Assembly: GCA_963829995.1 (NCBI GenBank)
Contig: CAWHKW010000004.1
Coordinates: forward strand, 62,001-126,000
Reading direction: 5' to 3'
DNA length: 64,000 nucleotides
Origin: JACCZX01 sp963829995
Lineage (GTDB): Bacteria; Pseudomonadota; Gammaproteobacteria; Burkholderiales; Burkholderiaceae_F
A model generated the notes under the pieces. The model had not been told where the DNA came from. It ran no database searches and was given only the letters and a program-made list of their open reading frames with translations. The translations under genes and the position numbers were made by a program. This document shows, in pieces, positions 1 through 8,990 of this stretch; position 1 is the stretch's first letter; the number at the start of each line of letters is the position of its first letter.

Positions 1-2
1 CG

Positions 3-176
3 TTCAAAGTGCCTCTTTATCCGATTCTGCCGATCGTGTTCGTCGGGACATGCGCGTTCCTGCTCTATCGAAGCCTTCTTTTTACTTTCGAGAATCAGGC
101 GATCCGTGTTGCCATTTACGTGATGCTGTCGGGGGTCGTCGTCTGGTTGGTCGCTCGGCTGAAGAAATTTGCGTGA
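3..176 (+). CDS. Amino-acid permease (APC superfamily), C-terminal fragment
   Basis: The window opens inside this gene, and only the last 57 residues before a TGA stop are present. They hold two hydrophobic segments (about residues 3-26 and 35-53) and end in a short basic tail, LKKFA. The wording FKVPLYPILP followed by a membrane helix is typical of the last two helices of APC-type amino-acid permeases, which import amino acids across the inner membrane by secondary transport. Substrate cannot be judged from this fragment. The family call is by recognition of this tail only. Confidence 0.6.
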   Translation, partial: FKVPLYPILPIVFVGTCAFLLYRSLLFTFENQAIRVAIYVMLSGVVVWLVARLKKFA

Positions 177-255
177 CTGGAGAAGTCGCGCCGACCAAGC
201 GTTTTGATCGACGTCCGCTAAACACTATTAGCGCAGTGTTCTATGCTGCGCAGCC

Positions 256-957
256 ATGCAACTACTGCAAGCGTTCAAGGTTCTTACGCTCGCCGATTGG
301 CTGGCGCTAGCGGTATTTTTCATCGCATGGATTAGCTACGCGGCGTTTGCCGGACGGCGAACAGGCGCTTCAGGTTCGTTGCTGGTCAATACCAATCGAT
401 ATCGGCTGCTTTGGATGATGCAGACGACAAGCCGCGAAAACAGAGTCGTTGATGCCGTAGTCGTTCAGAACCTGTCGACCAGCCCGTCGTTTTTTGCATC
501 GACGACGATCCTGATAGTGGGCGGACTGCTGGCGGTGCTTGGTACACAAGGCGCCGCAGAATTGGTCAAGGAGTTTCCGTTCGCCACAGTCACCAGCGCG
601 TTCGTATTCGATCTAAAGCTAATGCTGCTGCTCGTGATCTTCGTCTATGCGTTTTTTCGTTTTTCATGGTCGATGCGCCAGTACACGTTTGGCGCGCTGC
701 TGATCGCTTCAATGCCCGAGGCCAAGGTCTTTGAAAGTGGCGAGGCCAACCGCGAGGAGTACGCGGAGCGCGCGGGCAGAGTGGTCGGCATGGCGGCGGA
801 GACATTCAACGACGGATTGCGCGCCTACTACATGTCCTTTGCAGCCGTGATGTGGTTTTCTTCGCCGCTTGCTTTTGCGCTGGCCACCGCGGGCATCGTA
901 TTCCTTCTTTATCAACGCGAATTCAGATCGGACGTACTTGAAGTGTTGCGTGGTTAA
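256..957 (+). CDS. DUF599 family membrane protein
   Basis: This 233-residue protein has the DUF599 pattern: an N-terminal membrane helix (about residues 13-34), a conserved NTNRYRLLWM stretch near residue 46, then further hydrophobic segments around 80-97, 117-138 and 190-216. Full length fits the family. No biochemical function is established for DUF599, and nothing in the sequence points to a catalytic site. It is followed after 15 bases by the M61 peptidase gene on the same strand, so the two may be co-transcribed. The ATG at 256 is chosen because the helix begins soon after it; the ribosome-binding site is weak. Confidence 0.85.
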   Translation: MQLLQAFKVLTLADWLALAVFFIAWISYAAFAGRRTGASGSLLVNTNRYRLLWMMQTTSRENRVVDAVVVQNLSTSPSFFASTTILIVGGLLAVLGTQGAAELVKEFPFATVTSAFVFDLKLMLLLVIFVYAFFRFSWSMRQYTFGALLIASMPEAKVFESGEANREEYAERAGRVVGMAAETFNDGLRAYYMSFAAVMWFSSPLAFALATAGIVFLLYQREFRSDVLEVLRG

Positions 958-972
958 CCGGGCGGCAGCCGC

Positions 973-2787
973 ATGAGTATTTTCTATGCGATACGCCCGG
1001 CGTCACCCGCTGCACATCTATTCCATGTGACGTGCCGCGTCGAGCAGCCCGATCCGCAGGGACAAAGCTTCATGCTGCCGGCGTGGATTCCAGGCAGTTA
1101 CATGATTCGAGAGTTCGCCCGCAACATCGTGCGCATCAGCGCGCTCGCCGGCAATCGTCGAGTCGCGCTCGAGAAAATTGACAAGCACACTTGGCGTGCG
1201 CTACCCGCAACGCAGATAGAGCTGGCGTACGAGGTGTATGCGTGGGATCTGTCGGTGCGCGAGGCGCATTTGGATCAAACGCATGGGTTTTTTAACGGCA
1301 CATCGGTGTTTCTGCTCCCGATCGGCCATGAACACGAGCACTGCAGTGTCGACATATTGCCGCCTTCCGGCGCGCGCTATCGCAACTGGCGAGTCGCTAC
1401 CGCACTTGCGCCTGCACGCGGCACTCGCCGCCTTGGCTTTGGAACGTATGAAGCCGCCAGCTACGACGAGTTGATCGATTGCCCCGTAGAAATGGGCGAC
1501 TTCGAGCTGGGCCGCTTTAGTGTGCTTGGCACTCCGCACGAAGTCGTCGTTACCGGACGAGTACCGAAGCTGGATATGGCGAGGCTCACTGCCGATCTCG
1601 CTACGGTGTGCGAAACCCACGTCAAGATGTTCGAGCCGCGCTCGCGCAAAGCGCCATTTGATCGATATACGTTTCTGACGATGGCGCTGGGTGATGGCTA
1701 CGGTGGTCTCGAGCATCGCAGCTCGACAGCGCTGGTCACGAAACGCGAAGGGTTGCCGTTTACCGGCATGACCGAATCGAGCGAGGCATATCGCAACTTT
1801 CTTGGGCTCGCCAGCCACGAGTATTTTCACGCGTGGAACATCAAGCGGATCAAACCCGCTGCTTTCGTGCCCTACGACCTCAGCCGCGAAAATCACACGC
1901 GTTTGCTGTGGGCCTTCGAAGGCTTTACGTCTTACTACGACGATCTGTTGCTGACGCGTGCCGGCTTGCTGAGCGAACCGCAGTATTTGACAGGGCTTGC
2001 GAAGACGCTGACGACGGTGACGCAGCGGTCGAGCCGTCTCAAGCAGAGCGTGGCCGACAGTTCTTTTGACGCCTGGATCAAGTACTACCGCCAGGACGAA
2101 AACGCGCCCAACAGCGTCGTCAACTATTACCAGAAAGGCGCGCTGGTAGGGCTCGCTCTTGATCTATCGATTCGCGCACAGACCAATGGAAAACGTTCAC
2201 TCGACGATGTGATGCGATTGTTGTGGAAGCAATGGAAAACCGCCGGTGCCGACTATCGCGGCGTCAGTGAGGACCAGATTGCGCTATCTGTCGAACAGGC
2301 GACCGGGTTGTCGCTCGCAGATGATATTGACGAGTGGAGTGCCGGAACGAAGGATCCCGATTACGAAGCCATGTTTGCGCCATTCGGCGTGAACTGTGCC
2401 CGGCGGCCCGATGTCGATGCGCCACATTTCGCATTGCTCGGGATAAAAGCAGCGGCGGCACATGCGGAGTGCAGGCTGACCCATGTGTTCGACGGCTCGC
2501 CGGCGCAAGCGGCCGGCTTGTCCGCCAACGACGTGTTGGTTGCGCTCGGTGGGTTACGCGTAACTCCATCCAATCTCGATACGCTGGTGTCACGCTATGC
2601 GACCGGTGATGTGGTCGAGCTGATTGCATTTCGACGTGACGAGTTAATGCGCTTCGAGGTCAAGCTGGCAACGCAACCGCCGGTAGGTTTGTGCTCGAGG
2701 TCAATCCAAGAAAGGCACGCGCGCTGCGAGAGCAGCTACGTCAGCGGTTGGATTGGCAGGGCGCGCTCTGCCAGCCGGCGGAACTAA
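973..2787 (+). CDS. M61 family zinc metallopeptidase with PDZ domain; C-terminus probably frameshifted
   Basis: This is an M61 (glycyl aminopeptidase-like) protease of 604 residues. The zinc-binding motif HEYFHAW has its histidines at residues 282 and 286, and the downstream EGFTSYY around residue 314 supplies the third ligand. A beta-rich domain precedes the catalytic domain, and a PDZ domain (about 480-575) follows it. After PPVG (near 2688) the reading frame becomes a basic, cysteine-containing tail unlike the family. One added base in the GGTTT run would instead read GFVLEVNPRKARALREQL and run to a TAG at 2820-2822, inside ung on the opposite strand. A one-base deletion or sequencing error at about 2685-2691 is therefore likely. 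Substrate is unknown. Confidence 0.88.
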   Translation: MSIFYAIRPASPAAHLFHVTCRVEQPDPQGQSFMLPAWIPGSYMIREFARNIVRISALAGNRRVALEKIDKHTWRALPATQIELAYEVYAWDLSVREAHLDQTHGFFNGTSVFLLPIGHEHEHCSVDILPPSGARYRNWRVATALAPARGTRRLGFGTYEAASYDELIDCPVEMGDFELGRFSVLGTPHEVVVTGRVPKLDMARLTADLATVCETHVKMFEPRSRKAPFDRYTFLTMALGDGYGGLEHRSSTALVTKREGLPFTGMTESSEAYRNFLGLASHEYFHAWNIKRIKPAAFVPYDLSRENHTRLLWAFEGFTSYYDDLLLTRAGLLSEPQYLTGLAKTLTTVTQRSSRLKQSVADSSFDAWIKYYRQDENAPNSVVNYYQKGALVGLALDLSIRAQTNGKRSLDDVMRLLWKQWKTAGADYRGVSEDQIALSVEQATGLSLADDIDEWSAGTKDPDYEAMFAPFGVNCARRPDVDAPHFALLGIKAAAAHAECRLTHVFDGSPAQAAGLSANDVLVALGGLRVTPSNLDTLVSRYATGDVVELIAFRRDELMRFEVKLATQPPVGLCSRSIQERHARCESSYVSGWIGRARSASRRN

Positions 2788-3458
2788 CACCAGTCAATTT
2801 GACCGCGCCCGTGTTCCTGTAGGAAGGCGTTGGCGCGCGAGAAGTGCCCGCATCCCACAAATGGAATGGGGGGACGGCGTGCTGACAATGGCGAGGGATG
2901 ATTTGCTTTCAGGACCAGATGTGGTTCTTTCAGGCTCGGCTGCCAGGCATGCGCCAATGCTCCCCACAGCATAAAAACCTTGGGTCGTCGATCAGCGGCT
3001 AGAGCACCGAGCAACAGCGACGTCAGCGCTTCCCAGCCTTTGCGCGAGTGCGAACCCGGCGCACCAAGTTCGACGGTAAAGACAACGTTGAGAAGCAATA
3101 CACCCTGCCGTGCCCAGTGTTCGAGCGTGCCATCGACCGGCGGCGCACAGCCGAGGTCGCGCTCCAACTCTACGAAGATATTGCGCAGACTTGGCGGCAC
3201 GCGCATCCCTCGCGGTACTGAAAATGCCAGGCCATGCGCTTGCCCTTGCCCGTGATAGGGATCCTGACCAAGAATTACGACGCGGACATCGTCAAACGGC
3301 GTAAGCGTTAACGCACGCAGCGGCTGCGGGGGAAATATCGCAGCGCCAGATATGCGCCGCTCTTCGATAAACGTGCGCACCTTCCGGCCGTCGGGCGACT
3401 GAAAAAACGCTTCGACCAGCGCCGCCCATCCCGGCGCCAACTCCGAAAGTTCGATCAC
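2784..3458 (-). CDS. ung: Uracil-DNA glycosylase (family 1)
   Basis: Ung removes uracil from DNA and starts base-excision repair. The 224-residue protein has the water-activating motif GQDPYHG, followed by GLAFSV, and the C-terminal DNA-intercalation motif HPSPLSA. Length matches family 1. The start is a GTG overlapping the trpC stop as GTGA, which implies translational coupling to the trp genes. Its 3' end meets the M61 peptidase gene convergently. Confidence 0.95.
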   Translation of the reverse strand: MIELSELAPGWAALVEAFFQSPDGRKVRTFIEERRISGAAIFPPQPLRALTLTPFDDVRVVILGQDPYHGQGQAHGLAFSVPRGMRVPPSLRNIFVELERDLGCAPPVDGTLEHWARQGVLLLNVVFTVELGAPGSHSRKGWEALTSLLLGALAADRRPKVFMLWGALAHAWQPSLKEPHLVLKANHPSPLSARRPPIPFVGCGHFSRANAFLQEHGRGQIDWC

Positions 3459-4243
3459 GCGAAAAGCCGGGCGAGTTCCGCGCCAGGATCGGGCGCACGC
3501 ATAAACGCCTCGCCGACCAGAAACGCGTGCACGCCGTTGTTCTGCATACGAGTGACGTCAGACCGGGTCAGTATTCCGCTCTCTGTCACCACGATCCGGT
3601 CGGACGGCACTTGCGGCAGCAAGTCGAGGGTCGTTTGAAGCGAAGTCTCGAACGACCGCAGGCTGCGATTGTTGATGCCAATCAGCGGCGTCTTCAAACT
3701 CAGCGCGCGTTCCAGTTCCATCTGGTCGTGAACCTCAACGAGCACTGCCATGCCAAGCGCGGCTGCGGTCGCCTCGTAGTCATACAGCTGTGCATCGGAC
3801 AGCGCTGCGACGATCAACAGAATCGCGTCGGCTCCTGCTGCGCGCGCCTGAAAAATTTGATACGAGTCAACCACAAAATCCTTGCGCAAAACCGGCAGCC
3901 CACTGGCTTCGCGCGCGACGACAAGGTCCTGCAGTGAGCCTTGAAAGTACTGTGTATCGGTCAGCACCGAAAGACACGCCGCAGCGTTAGCTGCGTAGCG
4001 GGTAGCGATCTCGGCTGGATCAAACTGTGCGCGCAACACTCCCTTCGACGGACTTGCTTTCTTGATCTCGGCAATTACCGCCGGGCGATTGCGCTGCAGC
4101 CTGCTCCTAATGGCTTCGACAAAGGCACGCACATCGCGCCGATCCTCAGCGTCGCGCCGAACTTCGATCAACGACCGCTGTGTCTGTGCCTGCGCGATCT
4201 CATCGCGCTTGGTCGCCAGAATCTGGTCGAGGATATTCGCCAA
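3455..4243 (-). CDS. trpC: Indole-3-glycerol phosphate synthase
   Basis: TrpC closes the indole ring of the tryptophan precursor, converting carboxyphenylamino-deoxyribulose phosphate to indole-3-glycerol phosphate. The 262-residue TIM-barrel shows the active-site segment AEIKKASPSKG near residue 60, LRKDFVVD with its catalytic lysine near residue 120, and GINNRSL and VTESGI further on. It is a monofunctional enzyme, with no TrpF domain. It is last of the trpEGDC set and is followed by ung. Confidence 0.97.
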   Translation of the reverse strand: MANILDQILATKRDEIAQAQTQRSLIEVRRDAEDRRDVRAFVEAIRSRLQRNRPAVIAEIKKASPSKGVLRAQFDPAEIATRYAANAAACLSVLTDTQYFQGSLQDLVVAREASGLPVLRKDFVVDSYQIFQARAAGADAILLIVAALSDAQLYDYEATAAALGMAVLVEVHDQMELERALSLKTPLIGINNRSLRSFETSLQTTLDLLPQVPSDRIVVTESGILTRSDVTRMQNNGVHAFLVGEAFMRAPDPGAELARLFA

Positions 4244-4268
4244 GTCGTTGCCTCACGAGCTCACGAGC

Positions 4269-5300
4269 TCAAGAGCCGAATTTCTGAGTGGTCGCGACGA
4301 AATGGCTGAGCAATTTCTTGGCGGCACCGCTCGTGACCGCCGAGCGCGCGCGGTTGATGCCGTCGCCGATCGAATCAGCAACATTGGCAGCGTAAAGGGC
4401 TACGCCTGCATTCAGAATCACGATCTCGCGCGGCGTCCCGTCGACGTTATCGAGTGCGGCCAGCACCATCGCTTTCGACTCGGTCGCATTGCCCACCTTC
4501 AATCCGCGGTTCGAGACCATGTCGAGGCCGAAGTCTTCGGGATGAATTTCATACTCGCGCACGACGCCGTCCTTCAGCTCGCCGACCATAGTTGCGGCAC
4601 CCAGCGATACCTCATCCATGCCGTCCTTGCCATAGACCGTCAGTACATGGTGTGAACCGAGTTGCTGCAGCACCCGCACCTGGATCCCGACCAGATCGGG
4701 ATGAAACACACCCATCACCTGGTTCGGCGCACCGGCTGGATTCGTCAGTGGTCCGAGCAAATTGAAGATCGTGCGCACACCGAGTTCCTTGCGCACGGGA
4801 GCTGCGTGCTTCATTGCTGCATGATGATTCGGCGCAAACATAAAGCCAATGCCGGTCTCGTCGATGCATTGAGCCACCTGCTCGGGCGTCAACGTGATCT
4901 TGGCCCCGAGCGCTTCGAGCACGTCGGCACTGCCCGATCCCGACGACACGCTGCGCCCACCGTGTTTGGCCACGCGCGCACCCGCGGCGGCGGCCACGAA
5001 CATCGAAGCGGTCGAGATATTGAAGGTGCCTGCCGAATCACCGCCGGTTCCGCACAGATCAACCAGGTGCGTGCGATCGGCGAGCTCCACCTTGGTCGCG
5101 AACTCGCGCATGATCTGCGCCGCGGCGGCGATCTCGCCGATCGTTTCTTTCTTCACGCGCAGGCCCATCGTCAGCGCCGCGATTTGCACCGGCGTCAGCT
5201 CGCCGCTCATCAGCCGCCGCCACAGCGACAGCATTTCGTCCTGAAATATTTCACGATGCTCGATGCATCGAACCAGCGCTTCGGTAGGTGCTATCGACAT
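4269..5300 (-). CDS. trpD: Anthranilate phosphoribosyltransferase
   Basis: TrpD transfers the phosphoribosyl group from PRPP to anthranilate. The PRPP-binding motif CGTGGDSAGTFNIST is clear near residue 84, and KHGGRSVSS follows; length (343 residues) is typical. It overlaps the end of trpG by 10 bases, so the two are probably translated together. The next gene, trpC, starts 25 bases downstream. Confidence 0.97.
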   Translation of the reverse strand: MSIAPTEALVRCIEHREIFQDEMLSLWRRLMSGELTPVQIAALTMGLRVKKETIGEIAAAAQIMREFATKVELADRTHLVDLCGTGGDSAGTFNISTASMFVAAAAGARVAKHGGRSVSSGSGSADVLEALGAKITLTPEQVAQCIDETGIGFMFAPNHHAAMKHAAPVRKELGVRTIFNLLGPLTNPAGAPNQVMGVFHPDLVGIQVRVLQQLGSHHVLTVYGKDGMDEVSLGAATMVGELKDGVVREYEIHPEDFGLDMVSNRGLKVGNATESKAMVLAALDNVDGTPREIVILNAGVALYAANVADSIGDGINRARSAVTSGAAKKLLSHFVATTQKFGS

Positions 5301-5875
5301 CCGCTTGCCTCCGACATCTGCAAAAAGTTTTTCAACATCGCGTGCCCGTGCTCGGTTGCGATCGACTCCGGATGAAACTGCACCCCTTCGATCGGCAACG
5401 TGCGGTGACGCAGGCCCATGATTTCGCCATCATCGGTCCACGCGGTGACTTCGAGGCACTCCGGCAATGACGAACGCTGTACAGCCAGCGAGTGATAGCG
5501 CGCGGCGTTGAAGCGATTGGGCAGATTGGCAAACACGCCGGCCGCCGTGTGTTCAACGGGCGATACCTTGCCGTGCATCAGCGTTTTCGCACGAACGACC
5601 TTGCCTCCAAACGCCTGGCCGATCGCCTGGTGCCCAAGACAGACGCCAAGAATCGGTATGCGCTCGGCAAATCGCTGTAGCAATGCGAGCGAAATACCGG
5701 CTTCGTTGGGCGAACACGGCCCGGGAGAAATACAGATGCGCGCCGGTGCAAGCTTTTCGATCTGCTCGAGCGTGATCTCATCGTTGCGCGCGACCTGCAC
5801 GTCTTCGCCGAGCTCGCCAAAATACTGCACGAGGTTATAGGTGAAGCTGTCGTAGTTATCGATCATTAGCAACAT
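5291..5875 (-). CDS. trpG: Anthranilate synthase glutamine amidotransferase subunit
   Basis: This class I glutamine amidotransferase supplies ammonia to TrpE. The start MLLMIDNYDSFTYNL, the nucleophile segment GVCLGHQAIGQAFGG (cysteine near residue 79) and the C-terminal FHPES catalytic His-Glu pair are all intact. The 194-residue length is standard. It lies 13 bases after trpE and overlaps trpD. A PabA role as well is possible in bacteria with one copy, but cannot be judged here. Confidence 0.96.
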   Translation of the reverse strand: MLLMIDNYDSFTYNLVQYFGELGEDVQVARNDEITLEQIEKLAPARICISPGPCSPNEAGISLALLQRFAERIPILGVCLGHQAIGQAFGGKVVRAKTLMHGKVSPVEHTAAGVFANLPNRFNAARYHSLAVQRSSLPECLEVTAWTDDGEIMGLRHRTLPIEGVQFHPESIATEHGHAMLKNFLQMSEASGCR

Positions 5876-5888
5876 GCGCGCTGCCCAA

Positions 5889-7377
5889 TCAGTCAGTCTC
5901 GAATCCGTCTTCGACCTGCTCGGCCGCGCGCAACACGGCGCGCGCTTTCACTTCGGTTTCCTTCCACTCGCTTTCCGCTATTGAATCGGCAACGATGCCC
6001 GCTGCCGCCTGCACGAACAGCATATTGCCCTTAACAACGGCAGTACGAATCGCAATGGCGAGATCCATGTCGCCCGCAAAGCTCAAGTAGCCGACCGCGC
6101 CGCCGTAGATGCCGCGCTTGATGGGTTCGAGCTCGTCGATGATTTCCATCGCGCGGACCTTTGGGGCGCCGGTCAACGTTCCAGCGGGAAACGTCGCGCG
6201 CAATACATCAAAATTGTTCATGCCCGCCTTCAACGCGCCCTCGACGTGGCTAACCAGATGCTGTACGTGCGAATACTTTTCGATGACGTACTGCTCGGTA
6301 ACCTTGACGCTTCCGACTTCAACGATACGGCCGATGTCGTTGCGCGCAAGATCGATCAGCATCAAATGCTCGGCGCGCTCCTTCGGATCCGCCAACAGCT
6401 CCGCCGCAAGCACATCATCCTGCTCCGGCGTTGCACCGCGCGGCCGCGTGCCGGCAATCGGACGAATCGCCACATAGCGCTTGCCTTGCCGGTCTTCGCT
6501 GCGCACCAGGATTTCAGGCGACGCGCCGACCACGTGGAAATCACCAAAGTTGTAGAAGTACATGTACGGCGACGGATTCAGCGTACGCAAGGCGCGGTAC
6601 AGCGACAACGGCGAGTCCGCATATGGCTTGCGGATGCGCTGACCCAGTTGCACCTGCATCACATCGCCGGCTGCGATGTACTCCTTCGCCTTGGCGACCC
6701 CCTGCAGGTAGTCGCTCTTGGCAAGCTCGCGGTACTCCTCGCGGCGCACGCTGGCGCGTGCGTGCGGCGGTTCGATCGGCCTGATAAGGCCGCGTCTTCA
6801 ATTCACGCAGTCGCTGCCGCGCTTTCGCATAGGCCTCGCTCTTGCCCGGGTCGGCATACACGATCAGGTAAATCCGGCCCGCGAGGTTATCGATGACCGC
6901 AACTTCCTCGGCGAGCAAAAGCAAAATGTCGGGCACGCCGACGTCGTCGGGCTTCGGTGCCGCGAGCTTCTTTTCGATGACTCGCACCGTGTCGTAGCCG
7001 AAATAGCCAGCGAGTCCACCGGCAAAGCGCGGCAGCCCGGGGCGCACCGCCACTTTGAACTGATCAGCGTAGCGCTGCACAGCGATAAGCGGATCGCCGT
7101 CAAGCGTTTGCGTCACGACGCCGCCCTCGACGATTTCAGTTGTCGTGCGATCGCCGCGGATAAATGAGCGAATCGAAGTGCGTGCGGCCAGCCCGATAAA
7201 CGAATAGCGGCCAAAGCGCTCGCCTCCGACGACCGATTCCAGCAGGAACGTATTCGGTTCGTTGGCGAGCTTCAGGTACAGCGACAATGGCGTCTCGAGG
7301 TCCGCAAAGCTTTCCGCGATCAGTGGAATGCGGTTGTAGCCCTGCGCCGCGAGCGCCTTGAATTCGAGTTCAGTCAT
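5889..7377 (-). CDS. trpE: Anthranilate synthase component I, interrupted by a frameshift
   Basis: TrpE makes anthranilate from chorismate. The coding sequence is complete but lies in two frames. From the ATG at 7377 the N-terminal half carries the tryptophan feedback-site motif LLESVVGG and GRYSFIG and runs coherently to about 6770. The catalytic half resumes in the next frame around 6760 (RREEYRELAKSDYL) and continues through AGTRPRGAT, DLARNDIGRI and GTLTGAPKVRAMEI to a stop at 5889. The joined length, about 495 residues, is normal. The switch falls in the GC-rich repeat CGCACGCACGCGCC, a place prone to indels. Left uncorrected, the N-terminal frame runs on to 6541 and the C-terminal frame can start at the GTG at 6749. 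Intact trpG, trpD and trpC argue for a sequencing error. Confidence 0.85.
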
Positions 7378-7449
7378 GCGATGACACCGATTGCTTGCCG
7401 CAGAAACCGCGGCTGTTGAAATGCGAGTGCCGTGCGTACACGGCGGCGG

Positions 7450-7539
7450 TCAGCCAATCGTGCAGCTACGCCATAGCCAGGCTCCCCGAGCGTGCAACGC
7501 CCTGGTGAAAAGCCGGCTGATCTCGCTAAAGAATGCCAT
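7450..7539 (-). CDS. Candidate Trp-containing leader peptide upstream of trpE
   Basis: A 29-codon open frame starts with ATG at 7539, 12 bases after the gph stop, and ends with TGA at 7450, 72 bases before trpE. It begins MAFFSEISRL and carries two tryptophan codons separated by one leucine codon (TGG CTA TGG) near its end, in the segment ARGAWLWR. Two hairpins follow before trpE: 7429-7444 (6-bp stem) and 7397-7413 (5-bp stem). Position, size and Trp codons match a trp attenuator leader. No U-run terminator is visible, so control might act by another route. The ribosome-binding site is weak. The function is inferred. Confidence 0.45.
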   Translation of the reverse strand: MAFFSEISRLFTRALHARGAWLWRSCTIG

Positions 7540-7551
7540 CGGTAGTCAGAC

Positions 7552-8238
7552 TTAGAGTGGCTGCGGCTCGATCAGGCGAGCCGCGTGCAAGAGCGTGGGC
7601 ACTATAGCATCGGCATCCAGATCGGCTAACGATTTGCCCTCGTTGTATCCGGTTTCGACAATGATCACCCTACAGCCCGCGGCGCGCGCCGCCAGCGCGT
7701 CGTTCTCGGAATCGCCGATGACGGTCGCGTCCGAAGCTGCAACGCCAAGCAGCTGGCAGGCGCGCAGCATCGGGGCACCGTGCGGTTTCTTTTCTTCCGT
7801 GTCGTCACCGCTGACGATTGCCGAAAACGCCGCTTTCAGGTTCGTTCGCTCGAGCAGCTGCAGTGTGAACGAGCGCGGCTTGTTGGTAACGCACGCGAGT
7901 GGTATTGCCTTGCTGCGCAAATCTTGCAGCGCCAGCTTGACGCCGGGATACACCTGCGATTCGTTGCCGTTGATCTCGCTATAACAACGATTGAACGCTT
8001 GCCTGCCGCGCTCGAAGGCATCGAGCGGCGCTTGATCGTCCATTGTCTCGGTCAGCGCGCGATGCACCAGCACGTCGACGCCTTTACCCACGTACGACGC
8101 TATCTGTTTAATCGCCAACGGCGAAAGGCCAAGTTCTTTCCGCATCGAATTGGCAGCGCACGCAATGTCCGGCAACGAATCGACCAGCGTGCCGTCCAGA
8201 TCAATCAGAACCGCACGCGTTCCAAAGCGCGAAATCAT
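7552..8238 (-). CDS. gph: Phosphoglycolate phosphatase (HAD family)
   Basis: Gph hydrolyses 2-phosphoglycolate formed during DNA repair or oxygenation reactions. The HAD nucleophile motif DLDGTLVDSLPD lies at residues 13-24, the second motif in VTNKPR, and the metal-binding aspartates in GDSENDALAARAAG. The 228-residue length fits. Its ATG overlaps the rpe stop (ATGA), so it is coupled to rpe, and it stands just upstream of the trp genes, as in many proteobacteria. Confidence 0.93.
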   Translation of the reverse strand: MISRFGTRAVLIDLDGTLVDSLPDIACAANSMRKELGLSPLAIKQIASYVGKGVDVLVHRALTETMDDQAPLDAFERGRQAFNRCYSEINGNESQVYPGVKLALQDLRSKAIPLACVTNKPRSFTLQLLERTNLKAAFSAIVSGDDTEEKKPHGAPMLRACQLLGVAASDATVIGDSENDALAARAAGCRVIIVETGYNEGKSLADLDADAIVPTLLHAARLIEPQPL

Positions 8239-8930
8239 GCAGCCGTGAGTGCGTCGCGCAACCGCCGCACAACGCTGCCATACCCTCCGTCTGCATCGCG
8301 CGCGCCGAAAATGGCGCTGCCGGCAACGAACGTGTCGGCGCCCGCGCGTGCAATCTCAGCGATGTTTTCAACCTTCACGCCGCCATCGATCTCGACCAGA
8401 ATCTCGCGCCCGCTTTCCTTCGTATACGCATCGACCTTGGCGCGCGCTGCAGCGACTTTACGCAACGACTCTCTGATAAACGCCTGCCCACCGAACCCCG
8501 GATTGACCGACATCAGCAGGACCAGATCGAGCTTGTCCATCACATGATCCATGTGCGTCAGTGGCGTGGCGGGGTTAAACACCAATCCTGCCTTGCACCC
8601 GGATTCGCGAATCAGCGACAGCGTGCGATCGATATGGTCGGATGCTTCGGGGTGAAACGTAATGATGTTGGCGCCGGCCTTCGCAAAATCGGGCACGATG
8701 CGATCGACCGGCTTCACCATTAGGTGCACGTCGATTGGAACATTCACCAGCGGGCGTATCGCCTCGCAGACCAGCGGCCCGATCGTCAGATTGGGCACAT
8801 AGTGGTTATCCATAACGTCGAAGTGGATCCAGTCGGCGCCAGCCGCGACGACAGCTTTTACCTCCTCGCCCAGCCGCGCAAAGTCGGCAGACAAAATGCT
8901 GGGGGCGATTCGGTGCTTTGTTATCGTCAT
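8235..8930 (-). CDS. rpe: Ribulose-phosphate 3-epimerase
   Basis: Rpe interconverts ribulose 5-phosphate and xylulose 5-phosphate in the pentose phosphate pathway. The TIM barrel shows APSILSADF at the N-terminus, HFDVMDNHYVPN with metal-ligand His and Asp, and the phosphate-binding MSVNPGFGGQ. The ATG at 8930 is chosen because it begins MTITKHRIAPS and has GAGG about 7 bases upstream. An in-frame ATG at 8981 would add 17 uncharacteristic residues. It heads the rpe-gph-trp group and is divergent from apaG. Confidence 0.95.
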   Translation of the reverse strand: MTITKHRIAPSILSADFARLGEEVKAVVAAGADWIHFDVMDNHYVPNLTIGPLVCEAIRPLVNVPIDVHLMVKPVDRIVPDFAKAGANIITFHPEASDHIDRTLSLIRESGCKAGLVFNPATPLTHMDHVMDKLDLVLLMSVNPGFGGQAFIRESLRKVAAARAKVDAYTKESGREILVEIDGGVKVENIAEIARAGADTFVAGSAIFGARDADGGYGSVVRRLRDALTAA

Positions 8931-8990
8931 CGGAACCTCGGTGGCTGCGTTTATTCTAAGAGTAGCCTTCCCAACGATCATTTAATTCAC

